This document shows, in pieces, positions 44,854 to 56,000 of a stretch of 64,000 bases of DNA. A model generated the notes under the pieces. That model made no database searches. It was not told where the DNA came from and was given only the letters and a program-made list of their open reading frames with translations. Made by a program: the position numbers and the translations under genes. How positions within the stretch are numbered: position 1 is the stretch's first letter; every line of letters starts with the position of its first letter. This DNA is from Dreissena polymorpha. Lineage: Eukaryota > Mollusca > Bivalvia > Myida > Dreissenidae. Location of the stretch: the NCBI RefSeq assembly GCF_020536995.1, contig NC_068356.1, positions 87,339,941-87,403,940 of the forward strand, given 5' to 3'.

Positions 44854-46881
44854 ATGGCAATAATGGAGAGTCATCCACCAGTGAATCTTGTGCGATCAAT
44901 TTTCCTATGCAACATCTTCAACTTTTTTCTATCTGCCAGCAAAGCATGCCTGATTCCATTTCTGACACTGTATTTGAAGAAACTAGGGATACCAGCAACT
45001 CAAGTCGGTTTCATTATTTGTGCTAAGACTGTGGTTGGCCTGATATTTGCTCCGCTGTGGTCAATGTGTGCAGTCAGATGTGGCAAGAGGCGTTTTGTCC
45101 TGTTGTTTTCGTTGCTTGTCATGGCTGCTACCTACCTGTCTTTGACAGCAGTACCAAGTTTTGACAAAAGTCAGTTTATCTCAAAGTGTGTTCAAAATCC
45201 AGCGTTCAATGAATCACAGCGGGTCACTTCAATTGATGCTCAACTTGGAAAGAATTCTCCAGGAAATGAAAGCGTGAACAGTAACGAGTCACATCATGTC
45301 GTAGCTAGTGAAATTCCTGTTTTACCTGTAGCTTCACCAAAACACACTGACCAATCAGCTTCTCCCAAAACGAACGTCAGCGAAGAAATCCTGCACCTGC
45401 CTGACCAAATTAAATCCACAACAGCAGCTCAGACTCCTGCACCTGCATTTTCAACTTTATCTGATATAACTCCAACTCCCAAACATGAAGAAATAACACA
45501 AAAACCAAACGATGAGCTCAAAGCTGTCCTGCAGGAAATTTTGATTGCGGTAGGAATTCCTGCCAGGAAAGTAAAAGCCATGTCAACAGACCACATGTCC
45601 TCATTGATTTCAACTATGATGGACAATCCAAATGATAAAAATATTCTTGACGAAGCCTTGGAAAAGCTTTCTCCAGAAGCTCTGCAGACACTACAAGAAA
45701 TGACTGCTCGTAAGAGAAGGGATGTTGCAGATAGCGGAACTAGTGTTTATCAGAATGCTGAGAACGCTTCAGAATCATCTGAACCTTCTTATAAAGTGTG
45801 GCTGAAAAAGCTTTTCAAGGAAGGTGTCAGAGTTCGGGATCAATTGATAAAGACTGAATTTCATATGTTTGTTGTTGTCTTAGTTGTTTTGATGGTTGGT
45901 GAAGCATTCTGCAGTCCTATTGAGAAAATTGCGGATGACGGTTGGTTTGAATTTCTAGAAAGCATTGATGACCTAGAAAAGTATGGCATGCAAAAGATTT
46001 GGTCAACGTTTGCTTACATTCTGTTTCCTTTTATTGTGACATTATCTGTGGACAATACAGACTGTCTGTTTGGTTGGACCGTACACCCATTTATGTTGCA
46101 TTTGTACCTTTTCGGGGCCCTGCTGGGTGTAACATTCATTATTGCCATGTTCTACCCGATGACTATCTCGGAGAAGTATAAGTATGCAAGTAAGGTGGGA
46201 AAAGGCATGAGACAGATCTGCTGCAGTGGTAGAAGCCTGATGCTTACAATAACTTTACTTCTGATGGGCATTGTGTACGCCAGCTACTACAACTTCCTGT
46301 TCTGGCTCCTTGACGACCTTCAAAGTGGTGAATTCACGATGGGCATGTGTTTGACCCTGGCGGCTTTATCTGAAGTGCCGATGCTGCTCTTCACTGAGAA
46401 GCTCGTGAAGAAGATCGGTAACGGTGGCGTAGTGGCCCTGTCACTTTTTTTTCTATCACTGCGATGCCTTTACTACTCGTTCCTTACCACACCATGGGCA
46501 GTCCTTCCAGCGGAATTAAGCCACGCCTTCACTCATACAGCAATGTGGTGGGCCGTACTAAGCTCGTCTTCCTTCAATACGTCACCAGTTTTGAGCCGCA
46601 GCATACGCTCAATTTTGTCTTCCGTCTATTTCGGAGTAGGCTTCGCCACAGGAAGTCTGGTGTCTGGTATCGTGTGGGATGTCTATGGAAAGGCCATACT
46701 CTTCCAGGCAGGGGCAGTCCTGTCCATTGCCTGGTTTGTGGTGGCCAGCATAGGGCTTCGCTGCTGTCGTGAGAAAGACCGCAGTACGGTGAAATACTCC
46801 CGCTTGTTGAACTCTGACGATGTGTCTGACACTGATTCTGCTGAAGATGACTGGCTAGAACATGCCCTTAAAGATCGTTGA
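44854..46881 (+). CDS. MFSD6-like major facilitator superfamily transporter, single coding exon
   Basis: A 675-residue membrane protein. The N-terminus (residues 10-100) has three hydrophobic helices with the MFSD6/MFS_1_like pattern (CNIFNFFLSASKACLIPFL; IPATQVGFIICAKTVVGL). A long hydrophilic segment follows at about 105-335, rich in Ser, Thr, Asn and Pro, with the basic cluster RKRR at 286-289. Further helices run from about 338 to 635, including an acidic WFEFLE loop. The tail is acidic and has a possible dileucine signal (SRLLNS). The family is a solute carrier of mostly unknown substrate; the MMR2/MFSD6 name comes from the vertebrate member. An in-frame TAA at 44848-44850 makes this the first ATG; another ATG follows at codon 4. 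A splice acceptor (TTTTCAG) ends at 44797, so an upstream 5' UTR exon is likely. Family call is firm; substrate and symbol are not assigned. Confidence 0.9.
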   Translation: MAIMESHPPVNLVRSIFLCNIFNFFLSASKACLIPFLTLYLKKLGIPATQVGFIICAKTVVGLIFAPLWSMCAVRCGKRRFVLLFSLLVMAATYLSLTAVPSFDKSQFISKCVQNPAFNESQRVTSIDAQLGKNSPGNESVNSNESHHVVASEIPVLPVASPKHTDQSASPKTNVSEEILHLPDQIKSTTAAQTPAPAFSTLSDITPTPKHEEITQKPNDELKAVLQEILIAVGIPARKVKAMSTDHMSSLISTMMDNPNDKNILDEALEKLSPEALQTLQEMTARKRRDVADSGTSVYQNAENASESSEPSYKVWLKKLFKEGVRVRDQLIKTEFHMFVVVLVVLMVGEAFCSPIEKIADDGWFEFLESIDDLEKYGMQKIWSTFAYILFPFIVTLSVDNTDCLFGWTVHPFMLHLYLFGALLGVTFIIAMFYPMTISEKYKYASKVGKGMRQICCSGRSLMLTITLLLMGIVYASYYNFLFWLLDDLQSGEFTMGMCLTLAALSEVPMLLFTEKLVKKIGNGGVVALSLFFLSLRCLYYSFLTTPWAVLPAELSHAFTHTAMWWAVLSSSSFNTSPVLSRSIRSILSSVYFGVGFATGSLVSGIVWDVYGKAILFQAGAVLSIAWFVVASIGLRCCREKDRSTVKYSRLLNSDDVSDTDSAEDDWLEHALKDR

Positions 46882-47848
46882 AAAGGTATTTCTTGTTTGA
46901 ATGTGAAAGGATATGAAGTGTTAGGGTGTCTATTGGATGATATATCTCATTATCTGTTACCAACAAAATAAGATTAATAACAGTTGTATGTGTGCTTTGA
47001 CCAGAATAGCAGTGTAATGAAGCTAGAGTTAACTATTTCAATGGCTAGACAGAAAGTGAGTGTGCTAAGTGCCTTTATATAAAAGAACCATTAAAATGAA
47101 CTCATTTTGCATTTACATGTACACAGTTTCAGTGGTAATTTTAAGGTTGAAGAGTGTATTTTCTCTTCGTTGTTTTGTTTATAATACAATATATAATCAT
47201 TAATCTTAGTTCTTTTAATGTATACTTGAAAGTGTATGCTGTTTATGAATAGTTAGTTTTGAAAATGTAATTACTTCAAAAGAATTGTTTCAACAAAAAA
47301 TTAATACTAAATAGCAATTAAGATGGAAAAATATAAATTAAATGTTTTGGAATTAAATAAAAGTCGACCATTGAAATAATGTTCAACTATACATTTAGAA
47401 TTTTGGCTCTGCTATATGTTCTTTTTTGCAGTTTTTACTAATATAATTAAAATAAAATCTGTTTTACTGTTGCAAATTGTGTATGCATAATTGTTGTTAT
47501 ACAAGGTTATACATGGTCTTTTGTGATCACATTCCAATATGCACATTTCCAAAATGACGCAATTCCAAAGTTTACTTGATTTAAATTATTACTGTTTTTG
47601 TTATACCTACTATGACTTACTTGTAAATTGCTTTAGTATGTTTTTTATTTGCTATATGTTCTGACTTTGCATTTAATAACTTTACAGCTGTTGCATTTAT
47701 TATTATTGAGTGTTCTCTATTTACTAGTATGAGTTATTTTACTCATTCTCTGTGTATTAATTACTTTTTTTTATCACCCATATTGTAAATTTCTGTGTAT
47801 TTTTGCTTGCCAATATTAGTGTGACACTGACCTTTATGCATTATGGCA
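46882..47848 (+). other. Probable 3' UTR of the MFSD6-like gene
   Basis: AT-rich, no coding. Several AATAAA signals (about 47354, 47452) offer possible ends. Confidence 0.4.
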
Positions 47849-48054
47849 TTAACCCTTTACCACTTAGATACTCTCCTGCATTTTGTAGTCCCTTAGACAG
47901 TTCAATTTAATTAAAAACATTTCTTACTAAATTCAAGTTTTAAAGTCGAACAGCATAAAACCTGAACAGACTGTGAGTTACTTGCAGGCTGTTCTGGTTT
48001 TATGCTGTTGGCGCATATCCATTTTCACTTTGCATCTGAGAGGAAAATGGTTAA
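47849..48054. mobile_element. TTAA MITE family D, copy downstream of the transporter
   Basis: TTAACCCTTTACCACTTAG at the left and GAGAGGAAAATGGTTAA at the right, with the GAACAGACTGTGAGTTAC core. A short internal deletion removes the AGTACTGATGAGCAG portion found in other copies. Confidence 0.7.
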
Positions 48055-49289
48055 TATATTTAAGTACTGCTATCATGTATACTTTAGTTTTGTTATCGGA
48101 TCTGCTTAAATAGATTCAAAAACGACCCTCAAACTTACTATTATCATGTCTTCCATCTATTTGAACACGTTAACAAACTGAAACAAATATAATTATCAGG
48201 CTCAAGTCAAGTATGTTATTCATGCTTATGTGAATGATGGTGATCTGTAACAATTTATAAATGCATAAAATAATGCACAGTTTAATTGCACACTGCAGGG
48301 ACTTGAATCTTGATGTGGGAAACATGTGCACTCTAGAGGGACTTGTATTTTTATGTGTGAAACAATTTAGGCTTAAACAGCTGTCATCACGATTGTAATA
48401 TTATGTGCAATGTGGCTTAGTTATTATAAAGGGGTTTGTGATAGTAATGCAATATTTCATCCATGACATATTGTTATGCAAAATGGTATTAATCTATTGT
48501 ACAAGTGCCTTTTATCTGAAGATTTGTTTTTATTTCAAAACAGTGGTTATAGTTAAATGTTCCAATAGTTATTTCAATTTTAAAGCTAAAAAAAAAGAAT
48601 GTAATGTGATTCCTAGTAATATTGTGCATGGATGTACAAGTTGCAAAACATGTACTGGTACTCCACTTTGATGGAGTAAAGGTAAAATAAGGATTTCAAT
48701 AGATTTAGAAAACCAGTTTTCCAAAGACTATTATTTTGAATGTCAAGCAGTCACCAGTTATTTTGAAGATTTAATTACTCAAGTAATAGCAGCTGTTTTG
48801 TTTCTTCCATTCCTAAATTGCTTAAAATTTTTGCTTTCTTTGAGTACTATATAGTGTATATTTAGAAATACTTACCCAAGAAATATAGCACCTATGTTGT
48901 AAATGCAGTAGAATAATTATTAATGTAATTCCTGTCTACCATGTTTGAAGAAAATACAAAACTTAATGCACTCATTTATATTCATGTATTCACATATTCA
49001 TTCATATAATAACTAGATCTTGACAAGGACTAAGACAGTACTCAAGCTCAAACTTTATCTATCAGCAATTTAAGCTATTTAGAAAGAAAAATCTTAGAAG
49101 AAAGGTTTTTGGTCTGTTTATTTAAAATGAAAACTTGTGTAGTTTAAAGAACAGTTTTGCCAAACATGTGATATGCTTGATTTTTGTTTTCTTGTTTATT
49201 TATTAAACACAGCTTGTCAGTGTCTTCCAGATGCAATATTTCTTCCATAGATGATATTCATATACATGTTCATTCCATATCAGTGTAAC
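48055..49289. other. No gene seen
   Basis: AT-rich spacer. The open frame at 48405-48671 is low-complexity and unrecognised. Confidence 0.5.
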
Positions 49290-50170
49290 TGTCATTATTA
49301 TGCCCCCCCTCGAAGAAGAGGGGGTATATTGCTTTGCTCATGTCGGTCTGTCGGTCGGTCTGTCGGTCCGTCCACCAGGTGGTTGTCAGACGATAACTCA
49401 AGAACGCTTGGGCCTAGGATCATGAAACTTCATAGGTACATTGATCATGACTCGCAGATGACCCCTATTGATTTTGAGGTCACTAGGTCAAAGGTCAAGG
49501 TCACAGTGACCCGAAATAGTAAAATGGTTTTTGAATGATAATTCAAGAACGCATACGCCTAGGATCATGAAACTTCATGGGTAGATTGATCATGACTGGC
49601 AGATGACCCCTATTGATTTTGAGGTCACTAGGTCAAAGGTCAAGGTCACGGTGACCCGAAATAGTAAAATGGTTTCCGGATGATAACTCAAGAATGCATA
49701 CGCCTAGGATCATGAAACTTCATGGGTAGATTGATCATGACTTGCAGATGACCCCTATTGATTTTGAGGTCACTAGGTCAAGGTCACGGTGACCCGAAAT
49801 AGTAAAATGGTTTTCAGATGATAACTCAAGAACGCATATGCCTAGGATCATGAAACTTCACATGTAGATTGATCATGACTCGCAGATGTACCCTATTGAT
49901 TTTGAGGTCACAAGGTCAAAGGTCAAGATCACGGTGACCCGAAATAGTAAAATGATTTTCGGATGATAACTCAAGAACGCTTTTGCCTAGGATCATGACA
50001 CTTCATAGGTACATTGATCGTGACTTGCAGATGACCCCTATTGATTTTCAGGTCACTAGATCAAAGGTCAAGGTCACAGTGACAAAAAACGTATTCACAC
50101 AATGGCTGCCACTACAACGGACAGCCCATATGGGGGGCATGCATGTTTTACAAACAGCCCTTGTTATACT
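49290..50170 (+). mobile_element. Tandem-repeat element with five GGTCAAAGGTCAAGGTCAC units
   Basis: Starts TTATGCCCCCCCTCGAAGAA with a short inverted GAGGGGGTATATTG. The five units of roughly 145 bp read GATGATAACTCAAGAACGC, CCTAGGATCATGAAACTTC, GCAGATGACCCCTATTG, AGGTCAAAGGTCAAGGTCAC. Ends AAAAACGTATTCACACAATG and GGGGGGCATGCATG, ACAGCCCTTGTT. The same terminus is at 36451-36536. Confidence 0.75.
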
Positions 50171-51359
50171 ATGCAATCCAAAAGTTACTTCCTTTCCTTA
50201 TATTTTATTGTTTGTTTATTTTACTCTGTTGTGTCAGTCAGTGTTGTAACCATACTTCAAACGTGCCTTGGAATCTTATTAGAATACTCTCATATTTTAA
50301 TATAAGATGTTGCTTGTTACTATTTAAATGTATTTGTGCAATGGAAACTTTGTGATTCAAAAAGGATATTTTCTATACTTGTTTGAAATCCATATATAAT
50401 ACAAGTATTAAATCATTGTTCCAACAAAACCCACAAATTTACGCAATTATAGGTTGTGGTGTTGAACAAGTGTGAAATCCATGACAGTTATTACATGTTT
50501 TTCTGTTAAACATTATTTCACATTTCTCAGCATTTCCATTGTGTTTTATATCTTGTACATGTATTGTAAAATAAACTGTAAAACGTTTGTTACACGTGCA
50601 AATTATGCAATGGGTGATTTTCCCTCTGTCTGTTTCCTCAGTTAACTTATAATTTTACACAATAAAGGAATGTTTACCTGTCAAGATATGATCTCAATGT
50701 CATGACATTTGTATTTGTTATGTCAATATCAAATTACATTTAAGCTTTTTATAAATAAAATAGTTTTAACTAAAAATAATTTGAAAACTGCATACTTAAT
50801 AAACTATTATACAGCCTTTGTTTGCAACTTTGAGATTAAACTATTATTGTGTTGTGGTAGGTAATGAACAATCTGTATAAATACAAATTCGAGATTATTT
50901 TTGTGTTCTATTTACTTTTATGTACATGTATTTGTTACATTCTTTACAAATGCATGCTCATGCTCGCATATTTGACTTTGTGGAAACACCTACTTAGGTG
51001 CTTGTTACTTTGCTTGCTGTTTTAATTACTTTTAGTTTGTATATTTCGAGGGTTTATTGTTTGCTCAATTTTGTATGTGAATAAATTGCAAACAAATATG
51101 TAATTATTTACAAATGATACATGACAAAGAGGGTACAATTTGTCCAATAATTTATTTGGGTCATAAAAAGGACACCATACAAACATAGGTGCTTAATTGT
51201 TTGCATTTATTTCTCAGTATTGCTGGTTATTTTCCAACGCTCTCCTCTGTATAAACGTTTTGAGCGATTCTCTGGGGATTATTTACAGTTGATTGGTCTT
51301 ATATTTCAGCTGTTAGCAAATACACATCTTTGTCTGTGCAAATGTTTTGAAAGTACATT
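50171..51359. other. No gene seen
   Basis: AT-rich spacer between two repeat elements, with no domain-bearing frame. Confidence 0.55.
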
Positions 51360-51642
51360 TTAAAGGGGCCTTTTCATGTAAATTGACAAAACTATTTACA
51401 GTATAAAATATAAACTTACATTATGTATAAAATACATCACTGATTGTATGAGCACGGATGGCAGAGTGGTCTAAGCATTAGACTTTTACTCCAGGGGTCA
51501 GTTGTTCGAACTCAGTTCTTTCTTTAATTTTATTTTTGTGTTTTACTGGGGCATTTTAGATCCAATGTTTTTTATTTATCAATATAAAGCATTTATTGAC
51601 AAACTTAAATTCATGCCAAATTCTGTAAAAAGGTGCCTTTCA
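51360..51642. mobile_element. TTAA-type MITE with internal tRNA-like sequence, copy 2
   Basis: Left end AGGGGCCTTTTCATG and right end TGTAAAAAGGTGCCTTT form TIRs like those of the element at 3386-3903. The tRNA-like unit (51452-51515, + strand) has TGGCAGAGTGGTCTAAGC (Leu-like D arm), TTTTACTCCAGGGGTCA and GTTCGAACTC. The right TTAA has decayed. Confidence 0.65.
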
Positions 51643-52235
51643 GCTGAATGGAAAATGTTGATCTTTATTATTTTTTCTCACATTTACAACACACGTTATA
51701 AGAATGCCTATTCTAACTTTTGTTTATTGTAGATAACACTTATATTCAGATTTATGTTTGTTATGTTTACAACATTTATTTAGCTTTCGTGATTTTTTCA
51801 TGTTTTCTACCATGGTAACTAAAGGTTGTGTTATTGATGATTTACATTACGTTACTTTTTAGTTTTATTTCTATTGAATTGTTCTGGTTAGGGATACTAT
51901 ATTTTGTATAAATAGCAGTTTATTACGGTATAAAATAAAATGGTGCATCTGCTTCATCAGATAATTATGTTTCTTATGATCGATTATACTCTCACTACCA
52001 GCAGGTTAGTATCACGTTTTCGTGGATCTTTCGGTTGGTCCGTTCGCCTGTCTGTCAATTATTTTGTCCGAATCCCCCCCCCCCCCTAAAAACACACCAA
52101 AGGAACACTCAATGTAGCATTTTTAAATAATTTAGCACAGTTGTCCCATGAAAAGCGCATAGCCCTTTTAAGAAAAATACTTTACATACTATAACTGTAC
52201 TAATGCATATAGTACATGTTGTATATAGATAATTT

Positions 52236-52549
52236 TTATGACCCCCGGTAGAGTGGCATAAAGCAGTTTAACTGTCCGTCAGTCTGTCTGTCTGTCCGAA
52301 AACTTTAACATTGGTCATAACTTTTGCAATATTGAAGGTAGCAGCTTGATATTTGGCATGCATGTGTATCTCATGACGCTGCATATTTTGAGTGGTGAAA
52401 GTTCAAGGTTATCCTTCAAGGTCAAAGTCAAAAAATACTATTCAAGGGAAGTAATAAGCTTTAAAACCTGGCAAATGATATATTGAAATTTTACTTCAAA
52501 GCTGCGCATTAAGGGGGCATTGTGTTTCTAACAAACACATCTCTTGTTC
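52236..52549 (+). mobile_element. TATGCCCCCGG...CATCTCTTGTT element, copy 2
   Basis: TTATGACCCCCGGTAGAG, GTCTGTCTGTCTGTCC, GGTCATAACTTTTGCAATAT, TTGATATTTGGCATGCATG, ending AACAAACACATCTCTTGTT. It matches the element at 29251-29530 at both ends. It lies about 290 bases beyond the stop of the ADAMTS-like gene. Confidence 0.7.
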
Positions 52550-52835
52550 TTAAAGGTTTCTGTGATGTAAAGCGATGTATAGCGCCTAAAATGATAATAA
52601 AGACAAGTTTACTTGACCAGTAAGCAGAGAGGTCACTTCACTTTCCACATCTAGGTCAACCACTCCACTCGAATCACAACGAAATATACTGGTACTTAGT
52701 TATTTCCCCATTTTATTTCAAAGTACAAGCTTAAAATCAAACAAGCGGGGCATTCGTATGGACATCAATCAAGCGTTCCGTGACATTGTACATATTTCGC
52801 CGATTTTGGAAACTAGTCAAGAGACATCAGCCTCC

Positions 52836-53002
52836 TTAGCGACGGCTGTGATTGCTATAGCTCCTCATGTCCACACTCGATTGAATGCGCGCGCAGCTCC
52901 GACAGCAGACGTGTCGGTAGGCATCGAACGAGCAGTGACGCCGAGTTGCATTTATGCAAAATGACCCTCTGTCTCCGCCGCAGTCGGGCTTGCCTCCATT
53001 GT
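52836..53002 (-). CDS. PLAC-domain exon 'b' of the ADAMTS-like gene, terminal
   Basis: After the acceptor CTTTTTCTCATAG this exon reads NGGKPDCGGDRGSFCINATR, RHCSFDAYRHVCCRSCARI, then a short tail SSVDMRSYSNHSRR and a TAA at 52836-52838. The cysteine spacing matches exon 'a', including the shared CCxxCARIQ ending. It enters in the same phase (two leading bases), so it can follow either the last TSP1 exon or the shortened form of exon 'a'. Coding length closes exactly: two bases plus 55 codons. The + strand open frame over the same bases is only a shadow. Confidence 0.8.
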
Positions 53003-56000
53003 CTATGAGAAAAAGAAAATACCATTGTTCACGTCGTTAGTCTAAATAATCATTATACTTGTATACATACTTGTATGTATATTGCTAATTAATTGTGTGA
53101 TAATGTTCGAAAATCCGCTGCTTTATTTATTTGTTTGGGTTTAAATGTCAACTACATTTTCTTTTGAAAAATAAAATAAATACAAACAAGCGTTTGGTGC
53201 CATCTTATTGTAATATGAATAGGACATGGAGAAAGTAATCTTTTTCACGAAGAACCGACTTATATCGATGTTAATTTGCCGGAATTGCAGTCGAGCCGTG
53301 CATTTAAAACTGAGATTTTTTTAATTTGCCAAAAGCTGCAAACGGATTAGAACTGCGTAGCTTAATCATAATGAAGTAAATGTTTAATACAACTCATGTG
53401 CCTGTGGACAGTGTAGCGCTCTTCAAGAATCTCTTTACTTAAAATGCAATGACGTATACTTGAAACTTCACCTTCCGAATGAGGATCGTCTGCCTGAATG
53501 CGCGCGCACGTCTGACAGCACACCCGGAAGAAGGATTTATGTCCACAATGCACCTCGGTGGCACGCTTGCAGATGGCCGCTTTGTCTCTTACGCATTCCG
53601 GTTCTTTATTGTCAGCTGCGATATTATAAACAGATTTACAAATCCACCATGTTAACCCATTTATGCCTAGTTGACTCCTCCATCCTTCTGAATTGGATCA
53701 ATTTATTTCGAAAATTAGAGATGTCTAGTATATTTTTTTCTATATTTAGAATATTTCTTACAGAAATTCCTTTAAGCAAACAGCGCAGACCCTGATGAGA
53801 CGCCGCATCATGCATCAACAAGGCATTTTTTCTAGACGCTAGGCATACATGGGTTCATTATGTTCGTCATTAATAATTAACTATTGGGGATCTTTCTGAA
53901 ATGTGATTTCTAAGATTATATATTCGCCAAATTACAAATTGGGTATTTAATCATCTTGATAAAGCATTACTTTTTATTTGAGTTATAATACAATGTGATA
54001 TACCGGTATATTTGAAGAACGAGCGGAGTAATGATTCTTGTTCAATGAAAACAACGTATAGCATTACAAAAATATGACGGCGACTCACTGTACCGATGAG
54101 AGCTGGTAATAATCTTTGAAGAAAAACATGATGTCAATCCTTTCAGTTCTGCTATATAGTGGATATTTGTGTGTGTGTGTGTGGGGGGGGGGGGGGTAAC
54201 GAATTGATAAGGCAATAAATAGTAGCATTTGTCCTTGCAAAATTGCTAATTATTTCCATTGATCACTATTAACAATTCTGGTTCTCTTCACCTACCCGGA
54301 CATTTCTCCTCTTCACAAGACTCATATTCGCTAGGCGCGGTACCATGACATTGCGAGGGGTCGGCTTTACCCCCGGGCTCTCCGCAAAACACCACCCGCT
54401 TCTTTTGTCCCGCACCACACGTCTTTGAACACTGAAGATATTAGTGCAAATCCTCACGTTGTTTGTAGAAGAACAGTGAACGGATAATATCAAATACTTA
54501 ACCCATTTATGTCTAGCGTCTAGAAAAAAGACATTGGCAAACAGCGTAGACCCAGATGGGACGCCGCATGATGCTGTAAGAATATTCTAAATATAGAAAT
54601 TAATATACTAGACATCCCTAATTTTGGAAATAAATTGATCCAATCTAGAAGGATGGGAGAGTCCACTAGGCATAAATTGGTTAAAGAATCGCTCCCCAAA
54701 TGATGATTTTACAGTAAGAGTAATGGAAACGTAACAATCCTCAATTCTCAGCAACGATCCATTTACAACGATACGATTAATAAAAAATCATCCACTAATG
54801 AAAGTTTAAAGAAGAAAATAAAACCGGCATGAGGGCATATGAAACAAACAGGATGACGAAAATACCAAGTAAGAAAACACGACACCTACAAAACAGATAA
54901 CTCACCATTGACCAGGGCCCCGCGTTCCAGTCCAGGACACCACAGGAAGCCGTATGGCATGTGCGCGCGTTCCTCTCCACTCTCGCCTCTTGGCAGTGGC
55001 TGTCCGGTACAGGCGTGCTAAGCGGACCGTTTTGCCGAACACACTGGCCGTCCTGTATCTGGTATCCTTCACCACCACACGTAACTGAGCACACGCCCCA
55101 GGAGTCACCGGAACCGGAAGGTGCGTACCTTAAGAAGGGGTGTAAGTAACATGCACATGCTTACTTTGCGGATCTTTTAAGAGCATTATCATTGACGTCC
55201 GAAAGTTCTTACATCTGCAAATAACTAGTAGTTTAATTATCAACCATTAATACAAAGTTCGCAAATGTCGCCTTGCATAACATAATTATGTTCTTGCAAA
55301 ATATTGTTCGAAAAGTGATACATTGCTTAAGAAAACAGAACTTATCTTTACATTTTAATATAAATGTTTTTTTACAGGACATTATTTCTATACTGATGCA
55401 ATCGCGTTGTTGTTATCTCTTCAGTTATCTTAACATTTTAGTCAGTTTCATCGGAAGAAATTTAATAGAGTATTATTCAAACCAAACCTGTAGCACGATT
55501 CAATATAACATGGCCGTGATATATTGGCTGGCTTCGGCAGAGGACAATGTTCGTCTGCAATCGTTTCGTGACCTCCATTTTTCTCTGAGGTCACACAGAC
55601 TGCAGTGCGGCGTTGACCGCCCTGCACCCCACAGGTAGCGTTACATTCACCCACGTTGGTCATCGACCAGGTGCTCCGAGTGCAGTTTAGGTTTTCGCAT
55701 TTTCTAATGACATCCGGTTTCGTCAAATTAGCACAGAAGTATTCGTCGGTCACCTCCTCTTGTCCACCAAGATAGATTTGCATGCATTTCACGTTTCGCA
55801 TTTGTTTTACGACATGCTCCTCTTGGCATGTTTTACGACATGCCGGCAACCAGGCGTCGTCTGTCCGCCATTCGAATGTGTGGCATGGAAATCGATTACA
55901 TTCTCGAACTTCTTTTTGAACGTATTTTTGTGCGCAATTTTCATCGGAAATCACAGTTTCGGTGCCTTCTTTGACACAATCGTACGCCCGAGTTTGCGTA

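Noticed and set aside
52758-52964. + strand open frame of 68 codons
   Set aside because: It is the antisense shadow of PLAC exon 'b', which fits the family and the splice phase.
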